From assembly GCF_000373565.1 (NCBI RefSeq), contig NZ_KB891831.1, positions 435,330 to 499,329 of the forward strand: DNA of 64,000 nt. The letters are read 5' to 3'. Below, piece after piece: positions 1 to 7,726 of the stretch. A program made the position numbers and the translations under genes. Source of the DNA: Streptomyces sp. HmicA12. Its GTDB lineage: Bacteria > Actinomycetota > Actinomycetes > Streptomycetales > Streptomycetaceae. The notes below the pieces were generated by a model. It was not told the DNA's origin. It saw only the letters and a program-made list of their open reading frames with translations, and made no database searches. The stretch's first letter is position 1; the number at the start of each line of letters is the position of its first letter.

Positions 1-83
1 ACCCGGGCGGCGACTGGCAGTCCCGCGCGGGGCGCCTGCTGGATCTGGTGATGGACGGGTTGCGGGCGGGGGCGCGCGGCTGA
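1..83 (+). CDS. C-terminal end of a probable TetR-family regulator (partial)
   Basis: Only the last 26 codons are inside the window, ending at a TGA at 81-83. The readable tail (WQSRAGRLLDLVMDGLRAGA) resembles the last helix of many actinobacterial TetR ligand-binding domains. The HTH lies outside the window, so the family call rests on this short helix and is tentative. Confidence 0.4.
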   Translation, partial: PGGDWQSRAGRLLDLVMDGLRAGARG

Positions 84-114
84 ATCTCTCGCGGTGCCGC
101 CGCCCGCGACGGCG

Positions 115-945
115 CTACGAGCGCTTGCGGGGCTTGCCGCGCTTGTTGCCCTGCTGCTTGCTTCCTTGCTGCTTGTTGCCGCCCTGCTTGGCGCCGCCCT
201 GGGGCTTTGCGCCCTGGCGACGGCCGCCGGCCGCCTTCGGACGGGCCGCGCTCTTCCCCGTACCGGCGGGCTTCTTCGCGGCCCGCCTGTCGTCCTGCCC
301 GGCCGGAGACGTGGCGCGGCCCCGGGAACTGTTCACCGTCCGACCGCGCACGATGCCGATGAAGTCCTCGACCCGGTCGGTGGTGCGCTCCTCCGGCCAG
401 GCGAGCGCGACGCCCGACTCCGGCGCGTCCGTGACCGTGCGGTACGTGAGGTCGCGACGGTGGTGCAGGCGGGCCAGGGACTGCGGCACGACGAGCAGGC
501 CGACCCCCGCGGCGACCAGCTCGACGGCGTCGGCGGTGGTCGCGGGCCGCTCGAAGGCGGCCTGTCCGGGCGGGCGCTCCTCCCACTCCAGTACGTCGTC
601 GAGCGGGTGCTGCACGATCTCGTCGGCGAGGTCCGCGACCGAGACCTCCTCGACGGCGGTCACGAGGTGGTCCTTCGGGGCCACGACGACGGTCGTCTCC
701 GTGTAGAGGGGGATGGCGCTGAAGAACGTACGGTCCACGGGCAGCCGCACCAGACCCGCGTCGGCCTCCCCGCGCCGCAGGACGTCGGAGACCTCCGCGG
801 CGGACACGGGGACGAGGGTCAGCGGGACGTCGGGCAGGCGCTCTTTCCAGATCCGCACCCACTTGGCGGGGGTCGCTCCGGGAACGTACGCGAGCCTGAA
901 CCCGGGGACCTCGGGCTGTGCGGGGGTTTCTTCCGTGCCTGTCAC
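115..945 (-). CDS. LysR-type substrate-binding domain protein without an HTH, with a basic tail
   Basis: The 276-residue product begins directly with the LysR effector-binding fold: FRLAYVPGATPAKWVRIWKE near residue 16, then a GEADAGLVRLP stretch and a GVGLLVVPQSLARL segment typical of the second lobe. The usual N-terminal winged HTH is absent, and no in-frame HTH lies upstream. From about residue 205 the chain becomes a Lys/Arg/Gln/Gly-rich tail with repeated QGNK/QGSK units, probably disordered and nucleic-acid binding. A regulator that needs a partner, or a ligand sensor tethered to DNA by its tail, are both possible. It is divergent from the DUF5997 gene with 58 bases between the starts. 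The domain call is firm; the role is unknown. Confidence 0.75.
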   Translation of the reverse strand: MTGTEETPAQPEVPGFRLAYVPGATPAKWVRIWKERLPDVPLTLVPVSAAEVSDVLRRGEADAGLVRLPVDRTFFSAIPLYTETTVVVAPKDHLVTAVEEVSVADLADEIVQHPLDDVLEWEERPPGQAAFERPATTADAVELVAAGVGLLVVPQSLARLHHRRDLTYRTVTDAPESGVALAWPEERTTDRVEDFIGIVRGRTVNSSRGRATSPAGQDDRRAAKKPAGTGKSAARPKAAGGRRQGAKPQGGAKQGGNKQQGSKQQGNKRGKPRKRS

Positions 946-1003
946 GCGGCAAGGCTACCCGCCGTGGTCGGACCTCTCCGCTCGGCTCGATACCCTTGAC
1001 CTC

Positions 1004-1402
1004 ATGAGTTCGCACCAGACCACCCAGACCATGAAGCCCGCCACCGCGGCGAAGAAGCTGGGTGTGTACCTCGACGCCACGCCCGCCGACTTCCGGGAGG
1101 GTGTCGTCACGCGCGCCGAGCTGGCCGCGCTGCAGGCCGATCCGCCGCAGTGGCTCACCGACCTGCGCGCCGACGGCCCGCACCCGCGTCCGGTCGTCGC
1201 GCAGAAGCTGGGCGTCTCCATCGCGGGCCTCGCCCGCGGCGGTGTCACCGAGGCGCTCACCACGGAGCAGATCGACGCGCTCAAGGACGAGAACCCGGAG
1301 TGGCTGCGGAAGGAACGTTCCACGCAGGCGGACGTCCGCAAGGAGAACGTCCGCATCAAGCAGAAGCACGCGGACGAGGCGGAGAAGCGGGCCCGCTCCT
1401 GA
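1004..1402 (+). CDS. DUF5997 family protein
   Basis: This 132-residue protein is soluble and highly charged. It has no signal peptide or membrane segment. The start ATG at 1004 gives MSSHQTTQTMKPATAAKKLG. Two similar blocks (TRAELAALQADPPQWLTDLR and EALTTEQIDALKDENPEWLR) look like an internal duplication of a small helical unit ending in a tryptophan. The C-terminus is a Lys/Arg/Glu helix. Actinobacteria carry this conserved small family, here recognised as DUF5997; no function is known. It is divergent from the LysR-domain gene and followed by a repeat-type hairpin. Confidence 0.7.
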   Translation: MSSHQTTQTMKPATAAKKLGVYLDATPADFREGVVTRAELAALQADPPQWLTDLRADGPHPRPVVAQKLGVSIAGLARGGVTEALTTEQIDALKDENPEWLRKERSTQADVRKENVRIKQKHADEAEKRARS

Positions 1403-1494
1403 GTTCCCCGGGCCGCTGATCCGTCTGCCGGGTGCGGCGTCTGCGGGGTGGTGGGGCTTCTCGCGCCCCGCGGCGGAGCCGCTGATCGGCACAG

Positions 1495-1566
1495 CCCCGC
1501 GCCCCTGAAGCGAGCTTCGCTCGCCCAGGGGAGGCTGCGCGCAGCGCATGCCTCAGGGGCGCGGGG
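1495..1566. repeat. Inverted repeat with nested hairpin, overlapping the MFS stop codon
   Basis: A perfect 14-base arm (CCCCGCGCCCCTGA, 1495-1508) pairs with 1553-1566. An inner hairpin GCGAGC-TTC-GCTCGC sits at 1510-1524. The right arm contains the stop codon of the leftward MFS gene (TCA at 1553-1555). The layout resembles intergenic repeats common in Streptomyces, and it probably also terminates the two convergent transcripts. Confidence 0.6.
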
Positions 1567-2767
1567 AACTGCGCGCAGCAGGACCACCGGCCCGCAGACG
1601 CCCACGCACCCCCGACCCGGCGGAGCCAGCCGCGTCCCAGCCCAGCGCCAACCCCCCGGCCGCCAGCAGCGCGCCCAGCACCACCGCGGACGCCACGCCC
1701 CAGCCCAGCGGCGCGGCCACCCCCGCTCCCACCGCCCCCGCGACGAAGTACAGCAGCAGGTAGACCCCGCTGAGACTCCCGCCCCGCTCCGGATCGACCC
1801 CGAGGATGCGGGACTGGTTCGCGGCCTGCGCGGTGAAGCACCCGGCGTCGACGAGCGCGAGCCCGAGCCCCGTCACCCAGGGCCGCCCGAGCCCGGTGCA
1901 GAGCAGCGCGGCGCCCACCGCGGCGACGGCCATGCTCACGCAGATGACGGCCCGCGGCGAGTACCGGTCACCGAGCCGCCCTGCCACCGGCAGCGCGGCG
2001 AAGCCCAGCGCACCGGCCAGGCTGTAGAGCCCGATGGCCGCGGCGCCGAGATCGTACGGCGGCTGCGCGAGCCGTACCGTCAGCGCCACCCACACCAGGC
2101 TGAACGCGAAGTACCACAGGCAGCCCTGGACGACGGCGCGGCGTAGCGTGCGATGGCGGCGCAGCAGCCCGGGCAGGGCCGCGAGCGTGGCCAGGTAGCC
2201 GCTCTGCGGCGCGGGCCGCTCCCCGGGCAGCCGCCACCACGCGCCGCCCGCGCAGACGAGCACGAGCCCGGCGAAGACCAGCAGCATGCCGCGCCAGCCG
2301 AGCGCGTCCGCGAGCGCCCCGCCGACGAGCCGGCTGAGCAGGATCCCGGCCGACATCCCGGCGGCGACCAGCGACACGGCCGCGCCGCGCCGCTCCCCCG
2401 GGACGCCGCGCCCCGCGATGGCCGAGGCCATGGCGCTCACGCTGGCGCCCGCGCCCACGACGACGTACGCGACGAGCAGCTGTCCGAGCCCGCTCGCGCT
2501 CGCCGCCAGCAGCAGGCCGGCCGACAGGAGCGCGAGCTGCCCCGCGACGAGGCGGCGCGGCGCCGCGCGGTCGACGAGCGGCATCAGGAACGCGAAGCCC
2601 GCGATGCACCCGGCGAGCGCGGCCGTGGTGACGAGGCCGATGGCGGCGGCCGACGTCCCGGTGTCGCGGGCGATGTCACCGAGGGCGGGCTGGACGGCGT
2701 AGTTGTTGGCGATCGCGACGCCCGCGACGCAGCCGAGGAGCGCGACACCTCCCCGGGCCAGGCTCAC
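1553..2767 (-). CDS. MFS transporter (drug/metabolite exporter type)
   Basis: The 404-residue protein has about 12 hydrophobic segments, as expected for a major facilitator. It starts at a GTG (VSLARGGVALLG) whose codon overlaps the stop of the upstream XRE-cupin gene as GTGA, so the two are translationally coupled. A longer reading from 2836 adds only a basic leader inside the neighbouring gene and is unlikely. The loop after TM2 (PLVDRAAPRRLVAG) and the RLGDRYSPRA loop between the two halves are MFS hallmarks. The cargo cannot be read from sequence; coupling to a ligand-sensing cupin regulator suggests a small-molecule exporter controlled by that regulator. Confidence 0.85.
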   Translation of the reverse strand: MSLARGGVALLGCVAGVAIANNYAVQPALGDIARDTGTSAAAIGLVTTAALAGCIAGFAFLMPLVDRAAPRRLVAGQLALLSAGLLLAASASGLGQLLVAYVVVGAGASVSAMASAIAGRGVPGERRGAAVSLVAAGMSAGILLSRLVGGALADALGWRGMLLVFAGLVLVCAGGAWWRLPGERPAPQSGYLATLAALPGLLRRHRTLRRAVVQGCLWYFAFSLVWVALTVRLAQPPYDLGAAAIGLYSLAGALGFAALPVAGRLGDRYSPRAVICVSMAVAAVGAALLCTGLGRPWVTGLGLALVDAGCFTAQAANQSRILGVDPERGGSLSGVYLLLYFVAGAVGAGVAAPLGWGVASAVVLGALLAAGGLALGWDAAGSAGSGVRGRLRAGGPAARSSPRP

Positions 2768-3339
2768 GGTGCCTCCCCGCGCACGAGGACGACGGCGTAA
2801 CGGCATTCCCGGTCCGTGGCGTTGACGAAGACGCACGGCGCCGGGGCGCCCAGTTCGACCGTGTCACCGGCGTCCAGTTCGTGCACCGCGTCGCCCTCGT
2901 GGAAGGTGAGCCGCCCGTCGAGCACCCAGATGGTCTGCCGGTGGAACGCGAACGCCGCCGCGGGGTAGGGCACGCGGGCCCCGGCGGGCAGCCGGATCTC
3001 GGCCACTTCGGCGGGGAACCCGGGGCCGGAGATCTGGCGCCGCGCGTACCCCGTACCGGGGTCGTGCCACCGGGGTGCCTCGTCCGCGCGCCGGACCCGC
3101 TCCGCCTCCCCCGTCCCGTCCGGGTCGAGCAGTGTGGCCACGCTGAGCCGGAACGCCGCGGACAATTTGCCGAGCACCACCGCGGTCGGGTTGCTCTCGC
3201 CCCGCTCGATCCGGTGGATCATGGCGCGCGAGACCCCCGACGCGTCGGCGAGCTCGGCGAGCGTCCAGTGCCGCCGGTCCCGCTCGGCACGGATGCGGGC
3301 ACCGATGCGCTCCACCAGGGGATCTACGATATTGGACAT
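2764..3339 (-). CDS. XRE-family regulator with C-terminal cupin
   Basis: This 191-residue protein has an N-terminal XRE HTH (about residues 10-65, with WTLAELADASGVSRAMIHRI followed by ERGESNPT) and a C-terminal cupin (about 110-190) ending in a segment with HELDAGDTVELGAPAPC. The start ATG at 3339 shares two bases with the divergent acetyltransferase ATG, and two copies of a 12-base direct repeat straddle this point. Proteins of this class usually repress a neighbouring transporter until a ligand fills the cupin. The downstream MFS gene is joined by a GTGA overlap. Autoregulation through the repeats is inference. Confidence 0.85.
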   Translation of the reverse strand: MSNIVDPLVERIGARIRAERDRRHWTLAELADASGVSRAMIHRIERGESNPTAVVLGKLSAAFRLSVATLLDPDGTGEAERVRRADEAPRWHDPGTGYARRQISGPGFPAEVAEIRLPAGARVPYPAAAFAFHRQTIWVLDGRLTFHEGDAVHELDAGDTVELGAPAPCVFVNATDRECRYAVVLVRGEAP

Positions 3340-3352
3340 GGATCTACGATAT
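3321..3352. promoter_or_regulatory. Paired direct repeats over overlapping divergent starts
   Basis: GATCTACGATAT occurs at 3321-3332 and again at 3341-3352, exactly 20 bases (two helical turns) apart. Both start codons of the divergent XRE-cupin and acetyltransferase genes lie between or next to the copies. Same-face spacing suits two bound regulator dimers, so this is a candidate operator for the XRE-cupin protein. Confidence 0.5.
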
Positions 3353-3859
3353 GAGACGCGGCCGGGGTCCGTGAAGGTCCGTCCGGCCCACCCCGCCGAC
3401 CTGGACGCCGTCCTCGCCATCCGCAATCACGCCATCGAGCACGGCACGGCCCTGTGGACGGACACCCCGCAGACCCGGGACGAGGGCGTGGCGTGGCTCG
3501 GCGCGCACCTGGAGCGCGGTTCGGCGTACGTGGCCGACAGCGCGGGCGAGGTCGTCGGGTTCGGCGTCTACGGCCCCTGGAAGGACTACTCCGGCTTCCG
3601 GCACACGGTCGAGAACTCGGTCTACGTCGCCGAGGGCCACCACGGCCGCGGCATCGGCTCCGACCTCCTGGGCACGCTGGTCACCTCGGCCTCGGCGGCG
3701 GGCCTGCACGTCATGATCGCCGGTATCGAGGCGCGGAACACCGCGTCGGTCCGCCTGCACGAACGCCACGGCTTCGAACACGCGGGCACGGTGCGCGAGG
3801 TGGGCACGAAGTTCGGCCGGTGGCTCGATCTGACCCTGATGCGGCGGCAGTTGGACTGA
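3338..3859 (+). CDS. GNAT acetyltransferase of the phosphinothricin/L-amino-acid N-acetyltransferase type
   Basis: The 173-residue product is one GNAT domain. The family pattern is clear: VRPAHPADLDAVLAIRNHAI at the N-terminus, an ENSVYVAEGHHGRGIGSDLL acetyl-CoA-binding block, and a C-terminal NTASVRLHERHGFEHAGTVR strand-helix followed by GTKFGRWLDLTLM. That tail is typical of Pat/MnaT enzymes, which acetylate phosphinothricin, methionine sulfoximine or related amino acids. The ATG at 3338 overlaps the divergent regulator start; a GTG at 3371 (VKVRPAHP) is a reasonable alternative that would leave the direct repeats in a leader. The substrate is not proven. Confidence 0.85.
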   Translation: MDLRYETRPGSVKVRPAHPADLDAVLAIRNHAIEHGTALWTDTPQTRDEGVAWLGAHLERGSAYVADSAGEVVGFGVYGPWKDYSGFRHTVENSVYVAEGHHGRGIGSDLLGTLVTSASAAGLHVMIAGIEARNTASVRLHERHGFEHAGTVREVGTKFGRWLDLTLMRRQLD

Positions 3860-3886
3860 AGCCGGCCGGCGAGGGGCGAGCGGTGG

Positions 3887-4207
3887 TCAGCGGGCCCCTC
3901 CCGGCCCCGCCCCGCGGTCTCGCGCGCGGACCAGTGCCGCGTCCAGGGCCTGGCGGGTGTCGTCGGGGAGCCAGCCCCGGTTCGTCCACCGCACCACCTG
4001 GTCCGCGATCTCCCGCAGCTTGGTGTTCGTGTGCTGGGAGACCTCCTTCAGGACGTCCCAGCCCTGGTCCGGCGTCAGTCCGCCGAGCGCGATGACGACG
4101 CCGATCGCCTGGTCGACGACGGTGTGCGAGGCGATGGCCTGGTGCAGCTGACGCACCTCGTCCTGCAGCACCGTGATGCGGCGGTGCGCCCCGTCCTGCC
4201 GTGCCAT
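3887..4207 (-). CDS. ANTAR-domain RNA-binding antiterminator protein
   Basis: The 106-residue protein has a short N-terminal coiled segment (ITVLQDEVRQLHQAIASHTV) and an ANTAR domain: VVDQAIGVVIALGGLTPDQG, then WDVLKEVSQHTNTKLREIAD. ANTAR domains bind paired hairpins in nascent RNA and prevent termination. No GAF or receiver domain is attached, so any signal must come from a partner or from the coil. Start ATG 4207 was preferred over an upstream in-frame ATG that adds an Arg-rich leader. A second ANTAR-only gene lies 1.3 kb to the right beyond the AraC regulator. Confidence 0.85.
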   Translation of the reverse strand: MARQDGAHRRITVLQDEVRQLHQAIASHTVVDQAIGVVIALGGLTPDQGWDVLKEVSQHTNTKLREIADQVVRWTNRGWLPDDTRQALDAALVRARDRGAGPGGAR

Positions 4208-4462
4208 GGCGCACCGCACCTCCGACCTTCTTCCTCCGGCCCGGCGCAGCGCGCATCGGCGTGGCGCCGACTCCGGGCGCACACACCACTGTGCTCACCC
4301 CTGGTCACCCCCCACCACACGGCAAACGAACAGTGCTGGTCACGCCTGTCCGTAAAACGAAGTCGGCCCGCCACGGCCTCACTTGTTCCGTGGCAGCGCG
4401 ACCGCCCACGGCCTTACTCTGCCTGCGGATACACGGCAGACGGACGCACTAGGTGAGGCGGC

Positions 4463-5422
4463 ATGAGCACCCTGCACTTCGACAGCAGCGATCTCGAGGT
4501 GACGGAGGACTTCCTCTCCCGCAACTACGCGCGGATGCGCATCGGGAACGGCAGCCCCGGCACCAGCCGGGCGCGCATCACGCGCGAGACGATGCCGGGC
4601 GTGACGGTCGACGAGCTCGACCTCGACTTCGACATGAGCTACGCGGTGACGCCGCTGCGGAAGATCTGCCTGTGCATCGTCCACGAGGGCACCGTCCAGG
4701 ACCACGCGTTCGGGGACGTCGAGGACGCCTTCGGCCCCGGCGACGTCGTGTCGTTCGCCCCGCCCGAACTGCCCTACCAGGGACGGATCTGCGGCGCCCG
4801 CTACAACATCACCATGCTGGACCCGGAGCTGCTGACCCGGGTCGCGGCCGGCGATCCGCGGGCGAAGCCGGGCCCGGTGCGGCTCACCGGTCACCGGCCC
4901 ACCTCGGCCGCCACGGCCGCGCATCTGCGGCAGACCGTCATCCACGTACGCGACCACGTGCTGGCCGATCCCGCGGTGGCCGCCGAACCGCTGATCGTGT
5001 CGACCGCCGCCCAGCACCTGGCCGCGAGCGTGCTGGCGGCCTTCCCCAACACCGCGCTGACCGAGCCCACCGGGACCGACCGGCACGACGCCCACTCGGC
5101 CACGCTGCGCCGCGCCGTCGCCCACATCGACGGCCACGCGCACGAACCGCTCACGGTGGCGGAGATCGCCGCCGCGGCCCATGTCACGGTCCGCGCGCTG
5201 CAGTACGCGTTCCGGCGGCATCTGGACACGACACCGCTCGCCTACCTGCGCAGGGTGCGCCTGACGCACGTTCACGAGGAACTGCGGGCCGCCGATCCGG
5301 ACTCGGGGCTGACGGTCACCGCGGTCGCCGCACGCTGGGGCTTCTACCATCCCGGGCGCTTCGCGATGCTCTACCGGGACGCCTACGGGCACCCGCCGCA
5401 CCACACGCTGGCCGGTCACTGA
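4463..5422 (+). CDS. AraC-family transcriptional regulator
   Basis: The 319-residue protein has an N-terminal ligand/dimerisation region of the AraC-binding type (about 1-190, with a FGPGDVVSFAPPELPYQG stretch) and a C-terminal AraC HTH pair: LTVAEIAAAAHVTVRALQYA then FRRHLDTTPLAYLRRVRLTH, and a second HTH with a GFYHPGRFAMLYRDAYGHPP motif. Flanking ANTAR genes suggest stress or carbon-source regulation, but no target can be named. The ATG at 4463 follows a weak AGGTGAGG Shine-Dalgarno. Confidence 0.9.
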   Translation: MSTLHFDSSDLEVTEDFLSRNYARMRIGNGSPGTSRARITRETMPGVTVDELDLDFDMSYAVTPLRKICLCIVHEGTVQDHAFGDVEDAFGPGDVVSFAPPELPYQGRICGARYNITMLDPELLTRVAAGDPRAKPGPVRLTGHRPTSAATAAHLRQTVIHVRDHVLADPAVAAEPLIVSTAAQHLAASVLAAFPNTALTEPTGTDRHDAHSATLRRAVAHIDGHAHEPLTVAEIAAAAHVTVRALQYAFRRHLDTTPLAYLRRVRLTHVHEELRAADPDSGLTVTAVAARWGFYHPGRFAMLYRDAYGHPPHHTLAGH

Positions 5423-5496
5423 CCACCACGTCCCGTGCCACTCCCCTCGTCCCACCACCGAGACGTGACGACCCCCCAGCCCCCGGAGGCCGTGCC

Positions 5497-5829
5497 TTGC
5501 AACCCGACGCCTGTGAACCGCAGTCCGCGCCCGACGCCACCGAGGCGTCCGAAGCGCAGGCGGCACTGGAGACCGAGATCGCCCGGCTGCGCGACTCGAT
5601 GGGCGCCCGCGCCGGGATCGACCAGGCGGTCGGCGTGATCCTCACCATGGGCCGGATGACGCCCGCCGAGGCCTGGGACGTCCTGCGGGAGGTCTCCATG
5701 CGCACCGACGTCACGGTGCGTCAGGTGGCGCGGCAGCTGGTCGAGTACGCGCGTTCCGGCGAGCTCCCCCGGCCGGTCCGGGACGAGCTGGAGCGACAGG
5801 TGATGCGGCGCGGCCCGGACGGCCGGTAG
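5497..5829 (+). CDS. ANTAR-domain protein (TTG start)
   Basis: This 110-residue protein has an N-terminal helix (EAQAALETEIARLRDSMGAR) followed by an ANTAR domain: IDQAVGVILTMGRMTPAEAW, then DVLREVSMRTDVTVRQVARQ. The start is a TTG at 5497, chosen because GGAGG (5485-5489) lies seven bases upstream and no ATG or GTG in this frame gives the whole domain. It begins 74 bases after the AraC stop on the same strand, so the two may be cotranscribed. It resembles the leftward ANTAR gene closely in layout and length. Confidence 0.8.
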   Translation: MQPDACEPQSAPDATEASEAQAALETEIARLRDSMGARAGIDQAVGVILTMGRMTPAEAWDVLREVSMRTDVTVRQVARQLVEYARSGELPRPVRDELERQVMRRGPDGR

Positions 5830-5850
5830 GCCGGGACCACCGTCCGGCCT
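5828..5850. terminator. Short GC-rich hairpin after the ANTAR gene
   Basis: AGGCCGG (5828-5834) pairs with CCGGCCT (5844-5850) directly at the ANTAR stop codon; a likely terminator without a T-run, as is usual in Streptomyces. Confidence 0.4.
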
Positions 5851-5898
5851 CAGAACACCTTCGTTCATGTCAGTGAACACTAAACACATACATGGTTA

Positions 5899-5928
5899 TT
5901 GACGTGCGCATGGCAGCAGCTCTACCGT
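5899..5928 (+). promoter_or_regulatory. Candidate sigma-70-type promoter of the pectate lyase gene
   Basis: TTGACG at 5899-5904 is followed after 18 bases by TACCGT at 5923-5928, about 95 bases upstream of the lyase ATG. The surrounding AT-rich stretch (about 5865-5900) stands out from the GC-rich background. Confidence 0.4.
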
Positions 5929-6023
5929 CCGCAGAAAGGGCTTTCCCCCTCCGATTATGGCGCCCCGGAGTGACCCCGTTCATGGATTCAAACCAGCCAC
6001 GTTCACGCATCGGGAGACGAACC

Positions 6024-7616
6024 ATGAAGTTACGAGCCGCGAGACCCGTCATCGCCCTCTCCTCCGCCGGTCTGCTGGCCGGCGCCCTCGTCGCCGTGTC
6101 CGGCACCTCCGCGCAGGCCGCGACCGTCCGCTACGAGGCCGAGTCCTCCCCCGCCGTCTGCACCGGCGCCGTCGAGACCGAGTGGTCCGGCTACTCGGGC
6201 AGCGGATTCTGCAACGCCACCAACGCCGTCGGCGCGTACGCCCAGTTCACCGTGACCGCACCCGCATCGGGCACGGCGACTCTCGGCGTGCGCTTCGCCA
6301 ACGGCACCACCACCGCCCGGCCCGCGAGCGTCGTGGTCAACGGCACGACCGTGACCACCGCGTCGTTCGAGGGCACCGGAGCCTGGACCGGCTGGACGAC
6401 CAAGACGCTGACCGTCCCGGTGAACGCGGGCAGCAACACGATCCGGCTGAACCCCACCACCGCGAACGGCCTGGCCAACATCGACTACGCCGACGTCGAG
6501 ACGTCCGGCGGCACCACCACCCCGCCCGCGAGCGGTGCGCTCTACGTGGCGCCGGGCGGGACCGACGGCGCGGCCGGCACGATCGACGCCCCGACCACCC
6601 TCACCTCCGCGATCGGCCGGGTCACCGCGGGCGGGACGATCTACCTGCGCGGCGGCACGTACAGCCAGTCCTCGACGATCACGGTCCCGGCCGGGAACAA
6701 CGGGACGTCCGCCGCCCGCACCACGATCTCCGCGTACCAGAGCGAGAAGCCGGTGCTCAACTTCTCGGCGCAGAGCGAGAGTTCGACGAACCGCGGGCTC
6801 CAGCTGTTCGGCAACTACTGGCGCGTCCACGGCATCACGGTCGAGCACGCCGGTGACAACGGCATCTACATCGGCGGCAGCCACAACGTCGTCGAGCGCA
6901 CGGTGACCCGCTTCAACCGGGACACGGGCCTGCAGCTCGGCCGGACCGCGTCCAGCACGCCCGCCGCCGACTGGCCCGCCGACAACCTGATCCTGAGCGC
7001 CGAGTCGCACGACAACGCCGACTCGGACGGCGAGGACGCGGACGGCTTCGCCGCGAAGCTCACCACCGGCACCGGGAACGTGTTCCGCTACGCCGTCTCC
7101 CACAACAACATCGACGACGGCTGGGACCTGTACACGAAGTCGGACACGGGGGCGATCGGCCCGGTCACCGTCGAGGACTCCCTCTCGTACAACAACGGCA
7201 CGCTCAGCGACGGCTCCCAGGCCGGCAACGGCGACCGCAACGGCTACAAGCTGGGCGGCGAGGACATCGCCGTGAACCACATCGTGAGGCGCAGCTTCGC
7301 GGTGAAGAACGGCAAGCACGGGTTCACCTGGAACAGCAACCCGGGCACGATGGCGGTCTCGAACAACGTCGCCGTCGACAACGGCGAACACAACTTCAGC
7401 TTCGACGGCGGCAGTTCGGTCTTCCGCGGCAACACCTCGTGCCGCACGGGCAGCGGCACCAACGACCGGATCATCGGCGACTCCGACAGTTCGAACCAGT
7501 TCTGGTCCGGGACGAACGGCTCCCGGTGCTCCGCGTACACGGGCGCCCTCGGCTGGTCGTACGCCTCGGACGGCAAGCTCGTCGTGACGTTCGGGGGCAG
7601 CGCCGTCACCCCGTAG
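6024..7616 (+). CDS. Secreted pectate lyase-like protein (CBM35/6 plus PL9-type beta-helix)
   Basis: The 530-residue protein has a Sec signal peptide (MKLRAARPVIALSSAGLLAG to ASAQAA-type cleavage near residue 34). A carbohydrate-binding module of the CBM6/35 type follows (about 35-155; starts VRYEAESSP, ends NIDYADVE), then a short Thr/Pro linker. The rest (about 170-530) is a right-handed parallel beta-helix starting ALYVAPGGTDGAAGTIDAPT. DADGFAAK and NIDDGWDLYTKSD are typical of family 9 pectate lyases, whose calcium site uses such Asp residues. It should cut polygalacturonate or a related plant polymer outside the cell. The ATG at 6024 follows GGGAG; the longer frame from 5892 is a run-through. 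Confidence 0.85.
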   Translation: MKLRAARPVIALSSAGLLAGALVAVSGTSAQAATVRYEAESSPAVCTGAVETEWSGYSGSGFCNATNAVGAYAQFTVTAPASGTATLGVRFANGTTTARPASVVVNGTTVTTASFEGTGAWTGWTTKTLTVPVNAGSNTIRLNPTTANGLANIDYADVETSGGTTTPPASGALYVAPGGTDGAAGTIDAPTTLTSAIGRVTAGGTIYLRGGTYSQSSTITVPAGNNGTSAARTTISAYQSEKPVLNFSAQSESSTNRGLQLFGNYWRVHGITVEHAGDNGIYIGGSHNVVERTVTRFNRDTGLQLGRTASSTPAADWPADNLILSAESHDNADSDGEDADGFAAKLTTGTGNVFRYAVSHNNIDDGWDLYTKSDTGAIGPVTVEDSLSYNNGTLSDGSQAGNGDRNGYKLGGEDIAVNHIVRRSFAVKNGKHGFTWNSNPGTMAVSNNVAVDNGEHNFSFDGGSSVFRGNTSCRTGSGTNDRIIGDSDSSNQFWSGTNGSRCSAYTGALGWSYASDGKLVVTFGGSAVTP

Positions 7617-7691
7617 GCGATCCGCCCACCGCTTCGGCCCGTCCCGCGCGTGCGGGGCGGGCCGATGGCACGATCCGTGGGATGCGTGTCG

Positions 7692-7720
7692 TTGACGCCA
7701 TTCGCCGGGGCGCTGAGGGT
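7692..7720 (+). promoter_or_regulatory. Candidate promoter giving a leaderless GlxA-family transcript
   Basis: TTGACG (7692-7697) and GAGGGT (7715-7720) are separated by 17 bases. A start point about seven bases later would fall on the GTG at 7727, making a leaderless message, which is common in Streptomyces. The -10 match is weak. Confidence 0.35.
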
Positions 7721-7726
7721 GGAGGG

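Noticed and set aside
1495..1566. Mobile-element end or MITE
   Set aside because: No target-site duplication is visible and the nested-hairpin layout fits the widespread Streptomyces intergenic repeat and terminator better.
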